From a virus, in the IMG/VR virus record IMGVR_UViG_3300028920_000072, positions 1-64,000 of that record: 64,000 bases of DNA; one strand, given 5' to 3'. This document shows, in pieces, positions 40,145 through 49,092 of the stretch. A model generated the notes under the pieces. That model searched no databases, was not told where the DNA came from, and was given only the letters and a program-made list of their open reading frames with translations. Numbering within the stretch: the first letter of the stretch is position 1; each line of letters opens with the position of its first letter. The translations under genes and the position numbers were made by a program.

Positions 40145-42007
40145 TTAATTGAATAAAGATAATTGTCTATCTATAATAGCATCAATTATCTTTTGAGTTG
40201 TATTAATGTAATAATTGTAATCTATATTGTATTCATTAATTTCTTTTTCTTCAAAGGTGTTAAATATAGTAACTCTTTTGTTTGCCTCATAATTAGTTAT
40301 TATATCTTCTTCTCTATTTGTTTTTAATAATGTTCCACCATCAGTTGAAACATAATATCGCACTGATCTTTGAAGTAAGGTTTTATGAACTTTTCCATTC
40401 TTTACATAATGAAATTCATTTTGAAATCTTTCATCTATTTTTTTAGCAATGCAAAAATTATATATATCCTTATTGTTATATATTGTATCTTTTATTGGTA
40501 TGTTTTTTACAAAGTAATTGTATAATGCAATAGAAACAATTGGTTTATCCCAACCTTTATTTAAAGGATCTGTCATATTTGAAAACTTTTTAGGAAAATC
40601 TTTTATAAATATTCCTTTAGTCTTTACTTCACCTCCTCGTTTTATTGCTATATAATTATTTACATCTCTTCTAATATACTTAGTATAATATGCATATTCT
40701 AATTCATATTTAGTATATTGTTCCCATCTTTTGCATATTTCAAAATATTTGTCTTTCTTATTCTTAGGTACTAAAACTGTGATACCATCTGTATTAGCAG
40801 ATATAGTTTTAAATCCATTTAATGATAATTGTTCTATTAACATTAATAAAAATAATTGTCCATTTATACTTACCTTAACGCTAACTAATGGATCATAAAG
40901 CCAATGATTAGGATTTAAAGTTTTTCCTACTGTAGCATTTAATACTATTTTTAATCCTTCACTGGTAGTCATATCTCCCTCTTTCTTAGCTTTTATTCTA
41001 GTGTTTCTTAAATCTATAAAGTTTTTAAGAAATTTATTACCTAAATGAGCAGGAGTTAATTCATAGTTAATAAAGGTTGCTGGATACATTGAAGCTATAT
41101 CTGCATCAATTATATATGTATCATCTGTTTCTTCAAACATTGCACCTTTATCTACTGAATGGAGACCTCCTACCCCCATTTTATATTTAGTGCCATCAAA
41201 TACGAAAACTTTATTAAAGAACGGCATGTCTTTATAATAGACATGGTTTTTAACATTTTCTAAAACTTCATCTAAAGTATTTGTATTGAATCGTACATTA
41301 TCTAATACAACCCAATCAAATCGTATGAAAGGTCTTTTAGTTCTTAACCCTTTAAAATATTTGAACTGAAGTCCTGATGTTTCAGAATAAAATTTTTCAA
41401 GTAATCTATTAGCTATTCCACTATCAGATTCTGAAAAAACATTTACTTTATATTTTTTAGCCAGTTCAAATCTTAGTTTAATATTATCTTCTAGATGGTA
41501 AAATAATTTTTCAGTTATTAAAACATCATTTAAATTATATTCACGAATTATATCTACTTCATTAGCTTTAATCACATTATTCATAGGTATTGGTAAATCT
41601 TGTAATTTAGGCCATTTTAATGAGACTCCTATTAGTTTTAATGATTTACGATAAAATCCTATTTTCATTAAATCTAAAAATTTAAATGGTAAATTATATC
41701 TATAATCAGTAAAATCACTATCTATTAATATTTTAGCAAATTTAAATAATTCATTAGCTTGCTCTTCTGGTGGTCTCATAGTTAAAGAAAAATGATTCTT
41801 ATATATATAATTTAATATTTGGTTATCAAAAGTATAATTATTATAACCTACTAACCACTTTTCAGAATCATTTATAAACTGATATAATTCATCCATATCG
41901 CTTTTATCATCAAATATGATAAATTCTTTTAGTTCTTTGGTATTTGGATTTTTAAATATAACAGAAAAATAATTAATGTATGTTTCTATATCGTATATCC
42001 AAATCAT
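40145..42007 (-). CDS. Family B DNA polymerase, short crAss-like form
   Basis: A 620-residue polymerase with a 3'-5' exonuclease: WIYDIETY (D6-x-E8), GYNNYTFDNQIL (D61) and EYNLNDVLIT (ExoIII Asp near 161). The polymerase motifs are A (DADIASMYPATF, D301/D303 region), B (LKIVLNATVGK, K353, N357, G361) and C (SANTDGITV, N405-T406-D407-G408, where most family B enzymes have DTD). It replicates the phage genome. It is shorter than cellular family B enzymes. A structured RNA element immediately precedes its start. Confidence 0.85.
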   Translation of the reverse strand: MIWIYDIETYINYFSVIFKNPNTKELKEFIIFDDKSDMDELYQFINDSEKWLVGYNNYTFDNQILNYIYKNHFSLTMRPPEEQANELFKFAKILIDSDFTDYRYNLPFKFLDLMKIGFYRKSLKLIGVSLKWPKLQDLPIPMNNVIKANEVDIIREYNLNDVLITEKLFYHLEDNIKLRFELAKKYKVNVFSESDSGIANRLLEKFYSETSGLQFKYFKGLRTKRPFIRFDWVVLDNVRFNTNTLDEVLENVKNHVYYKDMPFFNKVFVFDGTKYKMGVGGLHSVDKGAMFEETDDTYIIDADIASMYPATFINYELTPAHLGNKFLKNFIDLRNTRIKAKKEGDMTTSEGLKIVLNATVGKTLNPNHWLYDPLVSVKVSINGQLFLLMLIEQLSLNGFKTISANTDGITVLVPKNKKDKYFEICKRWEQYTKYELEYAYYTKYIRRDVNNYIAIKRGGEVKTKGIFIKDFPKKFSNMTDPLNKGWDKPIVSIALYNYFVKNIPIKDTIYNNKDIYNFCIAKKIDERFQNEFHYVKNGKVHKTLLQRSVRYYVSTDGGTLLKTNREEDIITNYEANKRVTIFNTFEEKEINEYNIDYNYYINTTQKIIDAIIDRQLSLFN

Positions 42008-42022
42008 TTTTAAATGTATTTA

Positions 42023-42098
42023 AAGACAGCATAAGGCATTTTATCTAACTTGTTGGTACTCTTATATACCTGAGTCTTAAAATGCCTTAAATCGTCTT
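42023..42098 (-). ncRNA. Long-stem RNA element before the DNA polymerase gene
   Basis: A 12-base perfect stem (42032-42043 with 42078-42089) is extended across an internal loop by AAGAC/GTCTT (42023-42027 with 42094-42098). The large loop contains a GGTA/TACC hairpin (42055-42058 with 42067-42070). The element overlaps the stop of the upstream gene and ends 16 bases before the polymerase ATG. There is a short T run on the minus strand after it (CTTTAAATACATTT), so a terminator or a regulatory leader are both possible. Confidence 0.55.
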
Positions 42099-42660
42099 AT
42101 TTTGTTTTCTCTTTTTGTTTTTTCACTTGTTCATGAATAGTATGCCATGGATCTGTACAAAGTTTATCTTCTATTTTACCACGTTCTCTTTTTTTACAAG
42201 TTGGACATACTTTATTCTTTTTATAGTGTTCTTCAAGTTTTTTCTGTTCCTCTTCTCTTTTACGTTTTTCCTCTTCAATTTGTTTCCTATATTCGAAGAT
42301 TTTTTTAGATATTTCTGGAGGATAGTTATATTGTATTATTGTTTTATATTTAGGTTTAGCAATACGTTTTACTATAACTATTTTTTCTTCATATCCTGCC
42401 AATATCTTTTTATATAAGTATTCACCTTTACTATTTATACGTATTCTTTCTGTACCATCTGAAAATCTATCGGTCCAAAGAGTATAATAAAAAATGGGTC
42501 GATTAACTTTAATTCGTTTTTCAATCCATTTGTCTTTTGGTTCTATTTTTATTGTTTGTAGTTTAGCAAATCTTGAATTTAATCTTCGTTTTTGATTGCC
42601 TCTACGTATTCGTCTATCTCCTTTACCAATAGGCGAAGGAGTATTGTTTTCTTTAGTCAT
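42097..42660 (-). CDS. Basic protein with a C-terminal Cys motif, unknown
   Basis: Of 187 residues, the first 100 are basic and beta-rich with many Arg/Lys; residues about 120-145 are a highly charged helix (EYRKQIEEEKRKREEEQKKLEEHYKK). It is followed by CPTCKKRERGKIEDKLCTDPWH, which could bind zinc with two CxxC-like pairs or Cys/His ligands. The composition suggests nucleic acid binding. Function is unknown. Confidence 0.5.
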   Translation of the reverse strand: MTKENNTPSPIGKGDRRIRRGNQKRRLNSRFAKLQTIKIEPKDKWIEKRIKVNRPIFYYTLWTDRFSDGTERIRINSKGEYLYKKILAGYEEKIVIVKRIAKPKYKTIIQYNYPPEISKKIFEYRKQIEEEKRKREEEQKKLEEHYKKNKVCPTCKKRERGKIEDKLCTDPWHTIHEQVKKQKEKTK

Positions 42661-42661
42661 A

Positions 42662-43384
42662 TTATACTGCTATTTTAGTACCATTGGTAAGTAATACATA
42701 CAACTTAGTTTCATGTATTACTTTAGTATTTTTGGCTGGTATATTACCGTGCCTATTGCGTATTTTCTTTTGTTTTTCTTCTTTGTCTTTTAATGAATTA
42801 GCATATATACCTAAGAAACATTTGCCAATATTATCATTTGGAACATCTGCAATTGGATTTCTACTATCTAATCTTAAAAGATATCGCCAATCTTGATTTA
42901 TAGGATCATTTATTTTATTTTTAGTAAACCATTTATCATATATCGGTTTTTGAATCATATCAAATTGGCTAAGAAGTCTTTGATGTATACCTTCTACATA
43001 TACATCATGTTCATAACATTGATTATCTTTTTTAGGATATACTACTACTTTTAATCCTCTTATTTTGAACATTAATGGTAAATTATCATAATGTAATAAC
43101 CTATAAAGATAATCAGTTTTGAAATATTTTTTCACTTTTATATAGTTTTTTTGTAAAGCTTTCTTCAATTCTTCTTTTCTATTTGCATAATAATGATCTT
43201 CTCCGTTTTTACCTACAGTTTCTTCTACATAAAATATTGTGATTTCTCCATTCGGTTTACGAAAAATAACATTTGGTCTTTCATAAAGGAAACCTTCCTT
43301 AGAAAATTCTCCTAAAGAAGGTGTCCTATATAAATTATAATAAGTAAGTCTGAAAGCTCTACTAAGAGCTTTGTTTTTAGTCAT
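42662..43384 (-). CDS. Unknown 240-aa protein, positively charged
   Basis: A Lys/Arg/Tyr-rich soluble protein. The strand-helix pattern (RPNVIFRKPNGEITIFYVEE, then LFKIRGLKVVVYPKKD) has no catalytic motif that I recognise. It begins immediately after the neighbouring gene in the series of small early genes above the polymerase, with an 8-base overlap to the upstream gene. Confidence 0.45.
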   Translation of the reverse strand: MTKNKALSRAFRLTYYNLYRTPSLGEFSKEGFLYERPNVIFRKPNGEITIFYVEETVGKNGEDHYYANRKEELKKALQKNYIKVKKYFKTDYLYRLLHYDNLPLMFKIRGLKVVVYPKKDNQCYEHDVYVEGIHQRLLSQFDMIQKPIYDKWFTKNKINDPINQDWRYLLRLDSRNPIADVPNDNIGKCFLGIYANSLKDKEEKQKKIRNRHGNIPAKNTKVIHETKLYVLLTNGTKIAV

Positions 43385-43604
43385 TCTTCTCGTAGATGTT
43401 ATTTTCTCTTAGAATTTTTGATCGTTCTTTTTTAAGTTGTTTTTTTCTAACATCATAATAATCTTTTTCTATGAAAGGAAGAGCTCTATCTAGCTCTGCT
43501 TCAGCATAGTGTATTCCTACAAGATTTGTTATTGTTTCTGTGTTTTTTTCATCAAGAATTTTTATTTGATGCATAAGAGCATCTTTTTTTTCATCTGTGT
43601 TCAT
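43377..43604 (-). CDS. Small helical protein (75 aa), unknown
   Basis: A Glu/Lys-rich, helix-forming protein (MNTDEKKDALMHQIKILDEKNTE, ending RKKQLKKERSKILRENN). It overlaps the phosphoesterase gene by 14 bases upstream and the next gene by 8 bases, so it is translationally coupled. A coiled-coil partner of its neighbours is possible but unproven. Confidence 0.45.
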   Translation of the reverse strand: MNTDEKKDALMHQIKILDEKNTETITNLVGIHYAEAELDRALPFIEKDYYDVRKKQLKKERSKILRENNIYEKND

Positions 43605-44856
43605 TTGATTTATTTTTTTTATTGACTAATTTATTTCTATTTGCTTCATATTGACCAGTCCAAATCGTAAAGTTGGCAAATATTCCCATTTCTTTTGACC
43701 ATAAGAATGATTCTCCACCTGGTATAGCATCAGTAAATACATTATCTGCATGCCATTTGTCAACTGGTGATAAAGCGGTTATTTGACGACATAAAACTCC
43801 ACCACTAGTAAATATTGGTGCAACTTTTATATCTTGTTTTTTGTGTAAATGACCATGATGCCATTCTCTAAATTTACTTTTACCCCACATTTCTGGGAAT
43901 TTCTGGGCAAGTTCATTACTCCAAGTGTTTTGTTTGCCTGTAATTCTATGAGTCCATCCTACTAATAAGGTGCCCCATAGTCTGGCTTTGCTTGGATCTT
44001 CGCTTGTATCAAAAGTAACTCGTTTATAATTACGGAAATATTGTTCTAATGCATGACATAGCATGAATGATGCTAAGAAGTCATGATTACCAGGTATCCA
44101 TATAACTTCAACAGGGGCAATCTTACTTGCTTTAATAATGTTATCTTTGCTTATAATAAAAGCTTTCTTATGTACTTTTGTTATTCTACCATCAACATCT
44201 AAAGTATGTTGACCACCCGTTGTATTTCCCGCCATGTTATCCATATGATACATGTCTTGTCCTATGATATAAAATATCTTTTCAGGTTTATGTGGAGCTA
44301 TCAATGCAAGATTTTCATCTGTTGCATATTGATAATCTTTTAATGCAATATTGAGATCATAATTCCTATAACCTGTTTCTTGCAACCATGCTAATTTTGC
44401 TAAATGAGCATCAAAAGTTGTTAATTCTGCAGCTATACCATTTTCATAGTGTTTACTAAGAGTAAGAACTTCTGGTGGTTTATAAGCTGGCATATCTTTT
44501 ACTATTTCTTCAAAAGATTTAAGAATATCAGCTTCAATAGGTTTACGCATGAATGTTACCTCAACTGAATTGGTTTCATTTTTAGCTACCATAAATTCTG
44601 GAAAATGTTGACTATGACCATCCATAAGTTGTTGTTTGATCATGTTTCCTTTTTCATCTGGTTGAGTCTCAATAGTCCATGTTAATTCTTGTTCTCGTTT
44701 TTTAGCTGATGTATTCCACCAACCTTCTTTTACTTTAAAGGAATGTACATAAAATAAGTTCATGTCTATTTCTAATTTCTTAGCTATTTCTTTTATAACT
44801 TTAGAACCTATTCCACTATAATTTCCTTTACCTGTTACTTTTTTTGATGTATTCAT
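43591..44856 (-). CDS. Calcineurin-like metallophosphoesterase
   Basis: A 421-residue protein with two-metal phosphoesterase motifs: FYIIGQDMYHMDNMAG (D-x-H near residue 200, in place of the usual DxH), VEVIWIPGNHDFLA (GNHD), LLVGWTHR and FREWHHGHLHKK (GH-x-H). The N-terminal 170 residues are an extra helical and beta region. Phage relatives sit in replication clusters and may be SbcD-like nucleases or phosphatases. An A-rich leader and a tRNA-like element precede it. Confidence 0.7.
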   Translation of the reverse strand: MNTSKKVTGKGNYSGIGSKVIKEIAKKLEIDMNLFYVHSFKVKEGWWNTSAKKREQELTWTIETQPDEKGNMIKQQLMDGHSQHFPEFMVAKNETNSVEVTFMRKPIEADILKSFEEIVKDMPAYKPPEVLTLSKHYENGIAAELTTFDAHLAKLAWLQETGYRNYDLNIALKDYQYATDENLALIAPHKPEKIFYIIGQDMYHMDNMAGNTTGGQHTLDVDGRITKVHKKAFIISKDNIIKASKIAPVEVIWIPGNHDFLASFMLCHALEQYFRNYKRVTFDTSEDPSKARLWGTLLVGWTHRITGKQNTWSNELAQKFPEMWGKSKFREWHHGHLHKKQDIKVAPIFTSGGVLCRQITALSPVDKWHADNVFTDAIPGGESFLWSKEMGIFANFTIWTGQYEANRNKLVNKKNKSNEHR

Positions 44857-44885
44857 ATTTTGATGTTTTAATATTTAAAAAGGGT

Positions 44886-44966
44886 GGCCCTACTTGGGTT
44901 CGCACCAAGGACTCATACTAAATTTATAGTAAGCTACTACCTTAATTCTGTGATAATAATAGGGCC
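44886..44966 (-). tRNA. tRNA-like element (possible degenerate tRNA or tRNA-like terminator)
   Basis: On the minus strand GGCCCTA (44960-44966) pairs perfectly with TAGGGCC (44886-44892), giving a 7-bp acceptor stem. It is preceded by a 5-bp T stem (CTTGG/CCAAG, 44893-44909) with a 7-base loop TGCGAAC; these are standard tRNA parts. An ATTA/TAGT stem could be a D arm. The anticodon arm is not canonical: the best stem gives a 6- or 8-base loop. The 3' end reads ACCC then T5. So it is probably a degenerate tRNA, a tRNA-like structure or a terminator. The 120-base gap between genes is otherwise empty. Confidence 0.45.
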
Positions 44967-44977
44967 TTCCCGTTAAT

Positions 44978-45859
44978 TTACTCTTCTCCAAATAATTTTT
45001 GGATTTCTTCTAGTTTTTCAGCAACTTTTTCTTCTGATAAACAATCTCCTTTATCAATAACTACGAATTCTCTACTTTCAGAAACATCTATTTCTATACC
45101 TGGTTCTGGTTCTGAGTTATCCCAGGACCATTCGTCAACAGTGTTACTAAGTATAGAAACTGCTTGTCCTAATCCATAGTTTCCAGCTATTTTTCCTATC
45201 ATGATTTGAAATAGCCAATATCTCAAAAACCATGGAGAAAATATATTTAATAATAAAGATTTGTTTATTGGTTCAGTGTAATCTTTTACAAGTATTTCTA
45301 TACTTAGATAATCAATTGGTTTGTCATGATAATATCCAGTATTTTTACCGCTTTCTACTGCATATATTCTTACTTTATAACTTAAATTTTCTAAATAATC
45401 TGCAATAGTAACTGCTGCAAATGCTTTATATAACATTTCTTCTGGTGATACAAAAGCATTTTCACCTACCATAACGTACATATCAACAAATTTACCATTT
45501 TGGTTACCTTTGTCTCTTACACGTTCTTTTAAAAATTGTTTTCCTTCATACAATCTTTCAATATCCATAGTGTCTCCGTCTATATCATTCCATTTATATT
45601 TAAATTTAGATGATCCTAATTCAGGAAACATATCTTCAATTTCTTGTAATTTTTCTATTCCTGGAGTATAACCATATTTATATTTTTCAATATCTATATT
45701 TGTTAATCCTCTAAAACCTGGATTATCGTTAAATATTTCATCTTTTATTCTCTCTTCACATCCTCCTGCTTCATGATCTATTATTCCACATTCAGTATAA
45801 AAATCATCTAGAGAGTCAAATTTGAAATATAAATTTACTCCATCACTTTCATTTTTCAT
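44978..45859 (-). CDS. VWA-like partner of the AAA+ ATPase, inferred
   Basis: A 293-residue acidic protein that overlaps the AAA+ gene by 4 bases (ATGA). The middle contains MYVMVGENAFVSPEEMLYKAFAAVTIADYLENLSYKV, a pattern like the phage family whose proteins pair with MoxR-type ATPases and resemble von Willebrand factor A domains. The MIDAS residues are not obvious, so the fold is uncertain. It is likely a substrate-binding or cofactor-binding adapter of the ATPase. Confidence 0.5.
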   Translation of the reverse strand: MKNESDGVNLYFKFDSLDDFYTECGIIDHEAGGCEERIKDEIFNDNPGFRGLTNIDIEKYKYGYTPGIEKLQEIEDMFPELGSSKFKYKWNDIDGDTMDIERLYEGKQFLKERVRDKGNQNGKFVDMYVMVGENAFVSPEEMLYKAFAAVTIADYLENLSYKVRIYAVESGKNTGYYHDKPIDYLSIEILVKDYTEPINKSLLLNIFSPWFLRYWLFQIMIGKIAGNYGLGQAVSILSNTVDEWSWDNSEPEPGIEIDVSESREFVVIDKGDCLSEEKVAEKLEEIQKLFGEE

Positions 45860-46977
45860 GTATCTTTTCTAATTTCGCGTAATCCTACTGTATCGGTAAT
45901 TTCTTCAAAATCAATATTTACTTCATTGGTATCTGGTTCAATATATCTTTGTAACATATTTAGTTCATTAGGAGACCAGTTTAATATTAATCTTTCTCTC
46001 CAATCGGTTGGAAAATGTTTTTTTATATTACAACCATTTATTATCATTCTCGTAGATGCAATTCTACGAAGAGCATTCTTTTTAATGACATCTCTTAACA
46101 ACCATATGTAGTTTACAACGTCATTATCAAATTGAGATTCATATTCTATAGAATAATCTACTTCAAGTATGCCGCCAACAAATCTATCGATAGTTGATGC
46201 ATCTAATTGATTATTAGATACATATTGTCTATTAGCACCTTGTCCGAATGTATTAGAAGTAGCAATGATTATACAATCTTCGTGTCGTCGTTTAATACCT
46301 GTTGTAGTATTAACAAATCCGTTTGCTAAAGCTGAGTTAGCAACTTGAGCTACTGATGGATCAAGAGCTGTAAACTCATCTAATATTATTACAGATGCTT
46401 TTTCATAAAAATCTGCAAATTTAGTAGATTCTCGACTTGGATATTTATATCCTAAAAACTCTGTTGCACTTGTTCCTAAACCACAAGAAATTACGAAACT
46501 TTCTCTTTTTAAACGTTTGGCTACATTTTCTGACATTACTGTTTTGCCACAGCCAGCTGGTCCTACAAGCCATAGATTTTTTATACCTGCTTGTATAGTA
46601 TTAAGAATAGTTTCTTCGTCTACAAAAATATTATTTAAAGTTTCTATTTTAAAATCAACTTTTACTTTTTTATTTGCACCTTCGCCTTGTCCTGATTCTG
46701 TCTTCTTAGCTTCTTTTTTTTCATTTTCACCATCTTCGCCTTTACCTTTGCCTTCTTCTCCGTCTTTTTCTTTTGATTTTTTCGGTGGAAATTTTTCAAA
46801 AGTAACTTTATTATGAGGAACTTTTACTATTACTCCAGTAGGGGTTTTTATTTTAATGTACTTTTCTGTATTTTCAATTACTTTGAATTCTCCAGTTGTT
46901 ACATTAGAATTATCATTATTTAATTTAACTTTACCAATAAATTTATCAGAGGTTTTTAATCCCTTTAATACTTCCAT
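45856..46977 (-). CDS. MoxR/AAA_5-type AAA+ ATPase
   Basis: A 373-residue ATPase. Residues 1-110 are a low-complexity, charged N-terminal region with an EDG/EKE-rich linker. The AAA+ core shows LVGPAGCGKTVMSENV (Walker A), ASVIILDEFTALDPSVAQVAN (Walker B), and CIIIATSNTFGQGANRQY (sensor-like). MoxR-type enzymes remodel or activate partner proteins, usually with a VWA protein. Here the partner would be the overlapping 44978-45859 gene. Confidence 0.7.
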   Translation of the reverse strand: MEVLKGLKTSDKFIGKVKLNNDNSNVTTGEFKVIENTEKYIKIKTPTGVIVKVPHNKVTFEKFPPKKSKEKDGEEGKGKGEDGENEKKEAKKTESGQGEGANKKVKVDFKIETLNNIFVDEETILNTIQAGIKNLWLVGPAGCGKTVMSENVAKRLKRESFVISCGLGTSATEFLGYKYPSRESTKFADFYEKASVIILDEFTALDPSVAQVANSALANGFVNTTTGIKRRHEDCIIIATSNTFGQGANRQYVSNNQLDASTIDRFVGGILEVDYSIEYESQFDNDVVNYIWLLRDVIKKNALRRIASTRMIINGCNIKKHFPTDWRERLILNWSPNELNMLQRYIEPDTNEVNIDFEEITDTVGLREIRKDT

Positions 46978-47008
46978 ATTTGTTATGTTTGTTATATTTT
47001 AAAAATAA

Positions 47009-47032
47009 AGGGCTACTTTTCACAGTAGCCCT
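47009..47032 (-). terminator. Terminator after the ribonucleotide reductase gene
   Basis: A perfect 9-base stem (AGGGCTACT/AGTAGCCCT) with a 6-base loop is followed on the minus strand by TTATTTTT. A second palindrome (TTGCATA-A-TATGCAA) lies at 47044-47058 before it. It separates the reductase from the ATPase/VWA-like pair. Confidence 0.8.
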
Positions 47033-47059
47033 GGTCTTTGAATTGCATATTATGCAAAT

Positions 47060-49042
47060 CTAGACTATTTCGCAAGTATCATTATTACAAAATAGTTCTG
47101 GTTTAGATTCTTCACTTACACCATTTAATTCAAATGGTTTTAATTTGCGAATCATTTTTTTGTATTCATCTTCAGATATTTCTTCATATGGCATTTGTGG
47201 ATATGAAGTTTTCTCTAATTTTGGTAAAAAGCTAACTCCTTTCAATTTATATTGAAAATAATTAAGAGCAGATGCTATTTGATCTTTTTCTTCTTTTTTA
47301 AATGTTATTGTACACGATACTTGGTTATCTGCCCAGTACTCTTGTAAAAATGCGGCTAAAGATAATTGTTCCCACATACTTACTTCAGATAGTGTACGAG
47401 TTCCTGTAATTGCCACAGGAATCTCAATAACAGAAGTATTTTCTGGATCATTTACATCTAATTCTACTTTATAGTTAGCTTTTTTAATATATTCAAGTAA
47501 ATTAGAATTATTAGATATTCTAATTCTTCTTTTATAATAGTTTCCCTCAGGAAAATGCATTCCTGGTGTTACTCCAGGTAATAAAGACACTGTACCTGAA
47601 GGTTTAATGCTGGTTGTTTTTATACTTCTAGGTATAGCAAACCAGTCACTATATATTTTATCATAGTATTGTATTATATTGTATCCATCGTCCAACCATT
47701 CATATAATTGGTGAATACCATTACTGTCAAGGAATTGAGCTATTCCACTAACAGAAGTTCCAATGCGTCTATTACGTAATTGTACTCTATTTGTTTCTGA
47801 CCAATGAGTTGTACCTAAAGTTACAGTTTTTGCATATAGGTATGCGAATTTTAATGTGCGTTTAAAGTCCTCTAAGGACTCATGCATTGTTGGAAATGTT
47901 TCTACCAAGCAACACATTTCATATGATTCTAAGGTTTGTTCCATGCATGGATTAGCTCCGACACTACGTAAGTCTCTTCTGTTACTATTATCTCCGAGTC
48001 TTCCGAAGTTACGCATGTTATCAAGCCAGGCAAATCCAGGTTCACCGTTCTTACCTGCTTGCTTTGCAACAGCTTTGTAATCTTGTCCCAGTTCACAAAA
48101 TACTGAGTTATTACTTGCCCATCCCCATTGAGCACGATGCACGTTTCTTCCAACATAGGTTTCAGTTTTATTATCCCAAATGTAGTCTTTAAGTTTAAGA
48201 TAGTCTTCGTCATTTGGGTCACCAAATACTATTTGAGCAGTTCTTCTAACATTACCTGCAACTACACAAACACCAATCATATTCATAATATCTACAATAT
48301 CTTGAATAGTAATTTTTTCACCTATTCTTTTACTTAATAGATGTTTTATTTGTTCATGTAATTTACGTAATGGTTCGGCTCCTGCCGATTTACCACCAAA
48401 AGTTTTTATAGTTTCACCTTTTTTTCTTATTTTATTATATTTAAACACAGGGAGTGATTCTCCTTTAAAATAAGCATTTAAAACTAATTTGAGTGATTCT
48501 ACCCAACCTTCTCTGGTATCAGGTATTGTAAATTCATATGAATCTTTAGATGGTTTTAAAATAGTTAATTTTTTAGCTCCTTTAACATCAAATCCTACGC
48601 CTACTCCAAGCATAGAAAAATCCATCATAAATTCAAATGGTTTACTTAAGTCTTTATCTAAATTTTCAGTAGATACAAAAGCACAATTATTTAAAGCAAC
48701 AAATAAACCTCTATTTTCGATTATATCTGTTCCCATGGCCCATAAACCACGACCTGGTGGTAAAAATTTCATATTAAACATTCGATCATACATTTCTTCT
48801 GCAGATCTATGTGCTTTTTCTTCATCCCAACCTAAGTTGTTTTCTGTAATATAACGCTTTTGAATAGAATATGTGCCTTCTACAACTCTTCGAATTGTTT
48901 CATACCATTTTTCATTTAAGCCATTCTCTTTTATTCTAGAGTATGTTCTTAAATAAGTTATCTCTCCTAATCCATTAAATCCAAACTCTGGTTTAATACT
49001 TTTATATTTATTTATAAAACTATCTTTTAATTCAAAATTCAT
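47060..49042 (-). CDS. nrdJ: Adenosylcobalamin-dependent (class II) ribonucleoside triphosphate reductase
   Basis: A 660-residue reductase that makes deoxyribonucleotides for phage DNA synthesis using vitamin B12. Signature residues align with Lactobacillus RTPR: LNNCAF (C120), GANPCMEQ (C366, E368, thiyl radical site), a second Cys 11 residues later (YEMCC, C377), and a C-terminal CNNDTC (C652/C657) redox pair. The spacing of the Cys pairs equals that of the known enzyme. PSGTVSLLPGVTPG is the phosphate-binding-type loop. Anaerobic-friendly class II enzymes fit a gut host. Confidence 0.9.
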   Translation of the reverse strand: MNFELKDSFINKYKSIKPEFGFNGLGEITYLRTYSRIKENGLNEKWYETIRRVVEGTYSIQKRYITENNLGWDEEKAHRSAEEMYDRMFNMKFLPPGRGLWAMGTDIIENRGLFVALNNCAFVSTENLDKDLSKPFEFMMDFSMLGVGVGFDVKGAKKLTILKPSKDSYEFTIPDTREGWVESLKLVLNAYFKGESLPVFKYNKIRKKGETIKTFGGKSAGAEPLRKLHEQIKHLLSKRIGEKITIQDIVDIMNMIGVCVVAGNVRRTAQIVFGDPNDEDYLKLKDYIWDNKTETYVGRNVHRAQWGWASNNSVFCELGQDYKAVAKQAGKNGEPGFAWLDNMRNFGRLGDNSNRRDLRSVGANPCMEQTLESYEMCCLVETFPTMHESLEDFKRTLKFAYLYAKTVTLGTTHWSETNRVQLRNRRIGTSVSGIAQFLDSNGIHQLYEWLDDGYNIIQYYDKIYSDWFAIPRSIKTTSIKPSGTVSLLPGVTPGMHFPEGNYYKRRIRISNNSNLLEYIKKANYKVELDVNDPENTSVIEIPVAITGTRTLSEVSMWEQLSLAAFLQEYWADNQVSCTITFKKEEKDQIASALNYFQYKLKGVSFLPKLEKTSYPQMPYEEISEDEYKKMIRKLKPFELNGVSEESKPELFCNNDTCEIV

Positions 49043-49066
49043 TCGATTCTAACTTGTTATAAAAGG

Positions 49067-49087
49067 CTGTGTATTGAACACAGCCCT
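49067..49087 (-). terminator. Hairpin terminator before the reductase gene
   Basis: An 8-base stem (GGCTGTGT/ACACAGCC) with a 5-base loop followed by TTTTAT on the minus strand. It lies between the stop of the 49093 gene and the reductase ATG, so the reductase probably has its own promoter below it. Confidence 0.7.
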
Positions 49088-49092
49088 TATTT

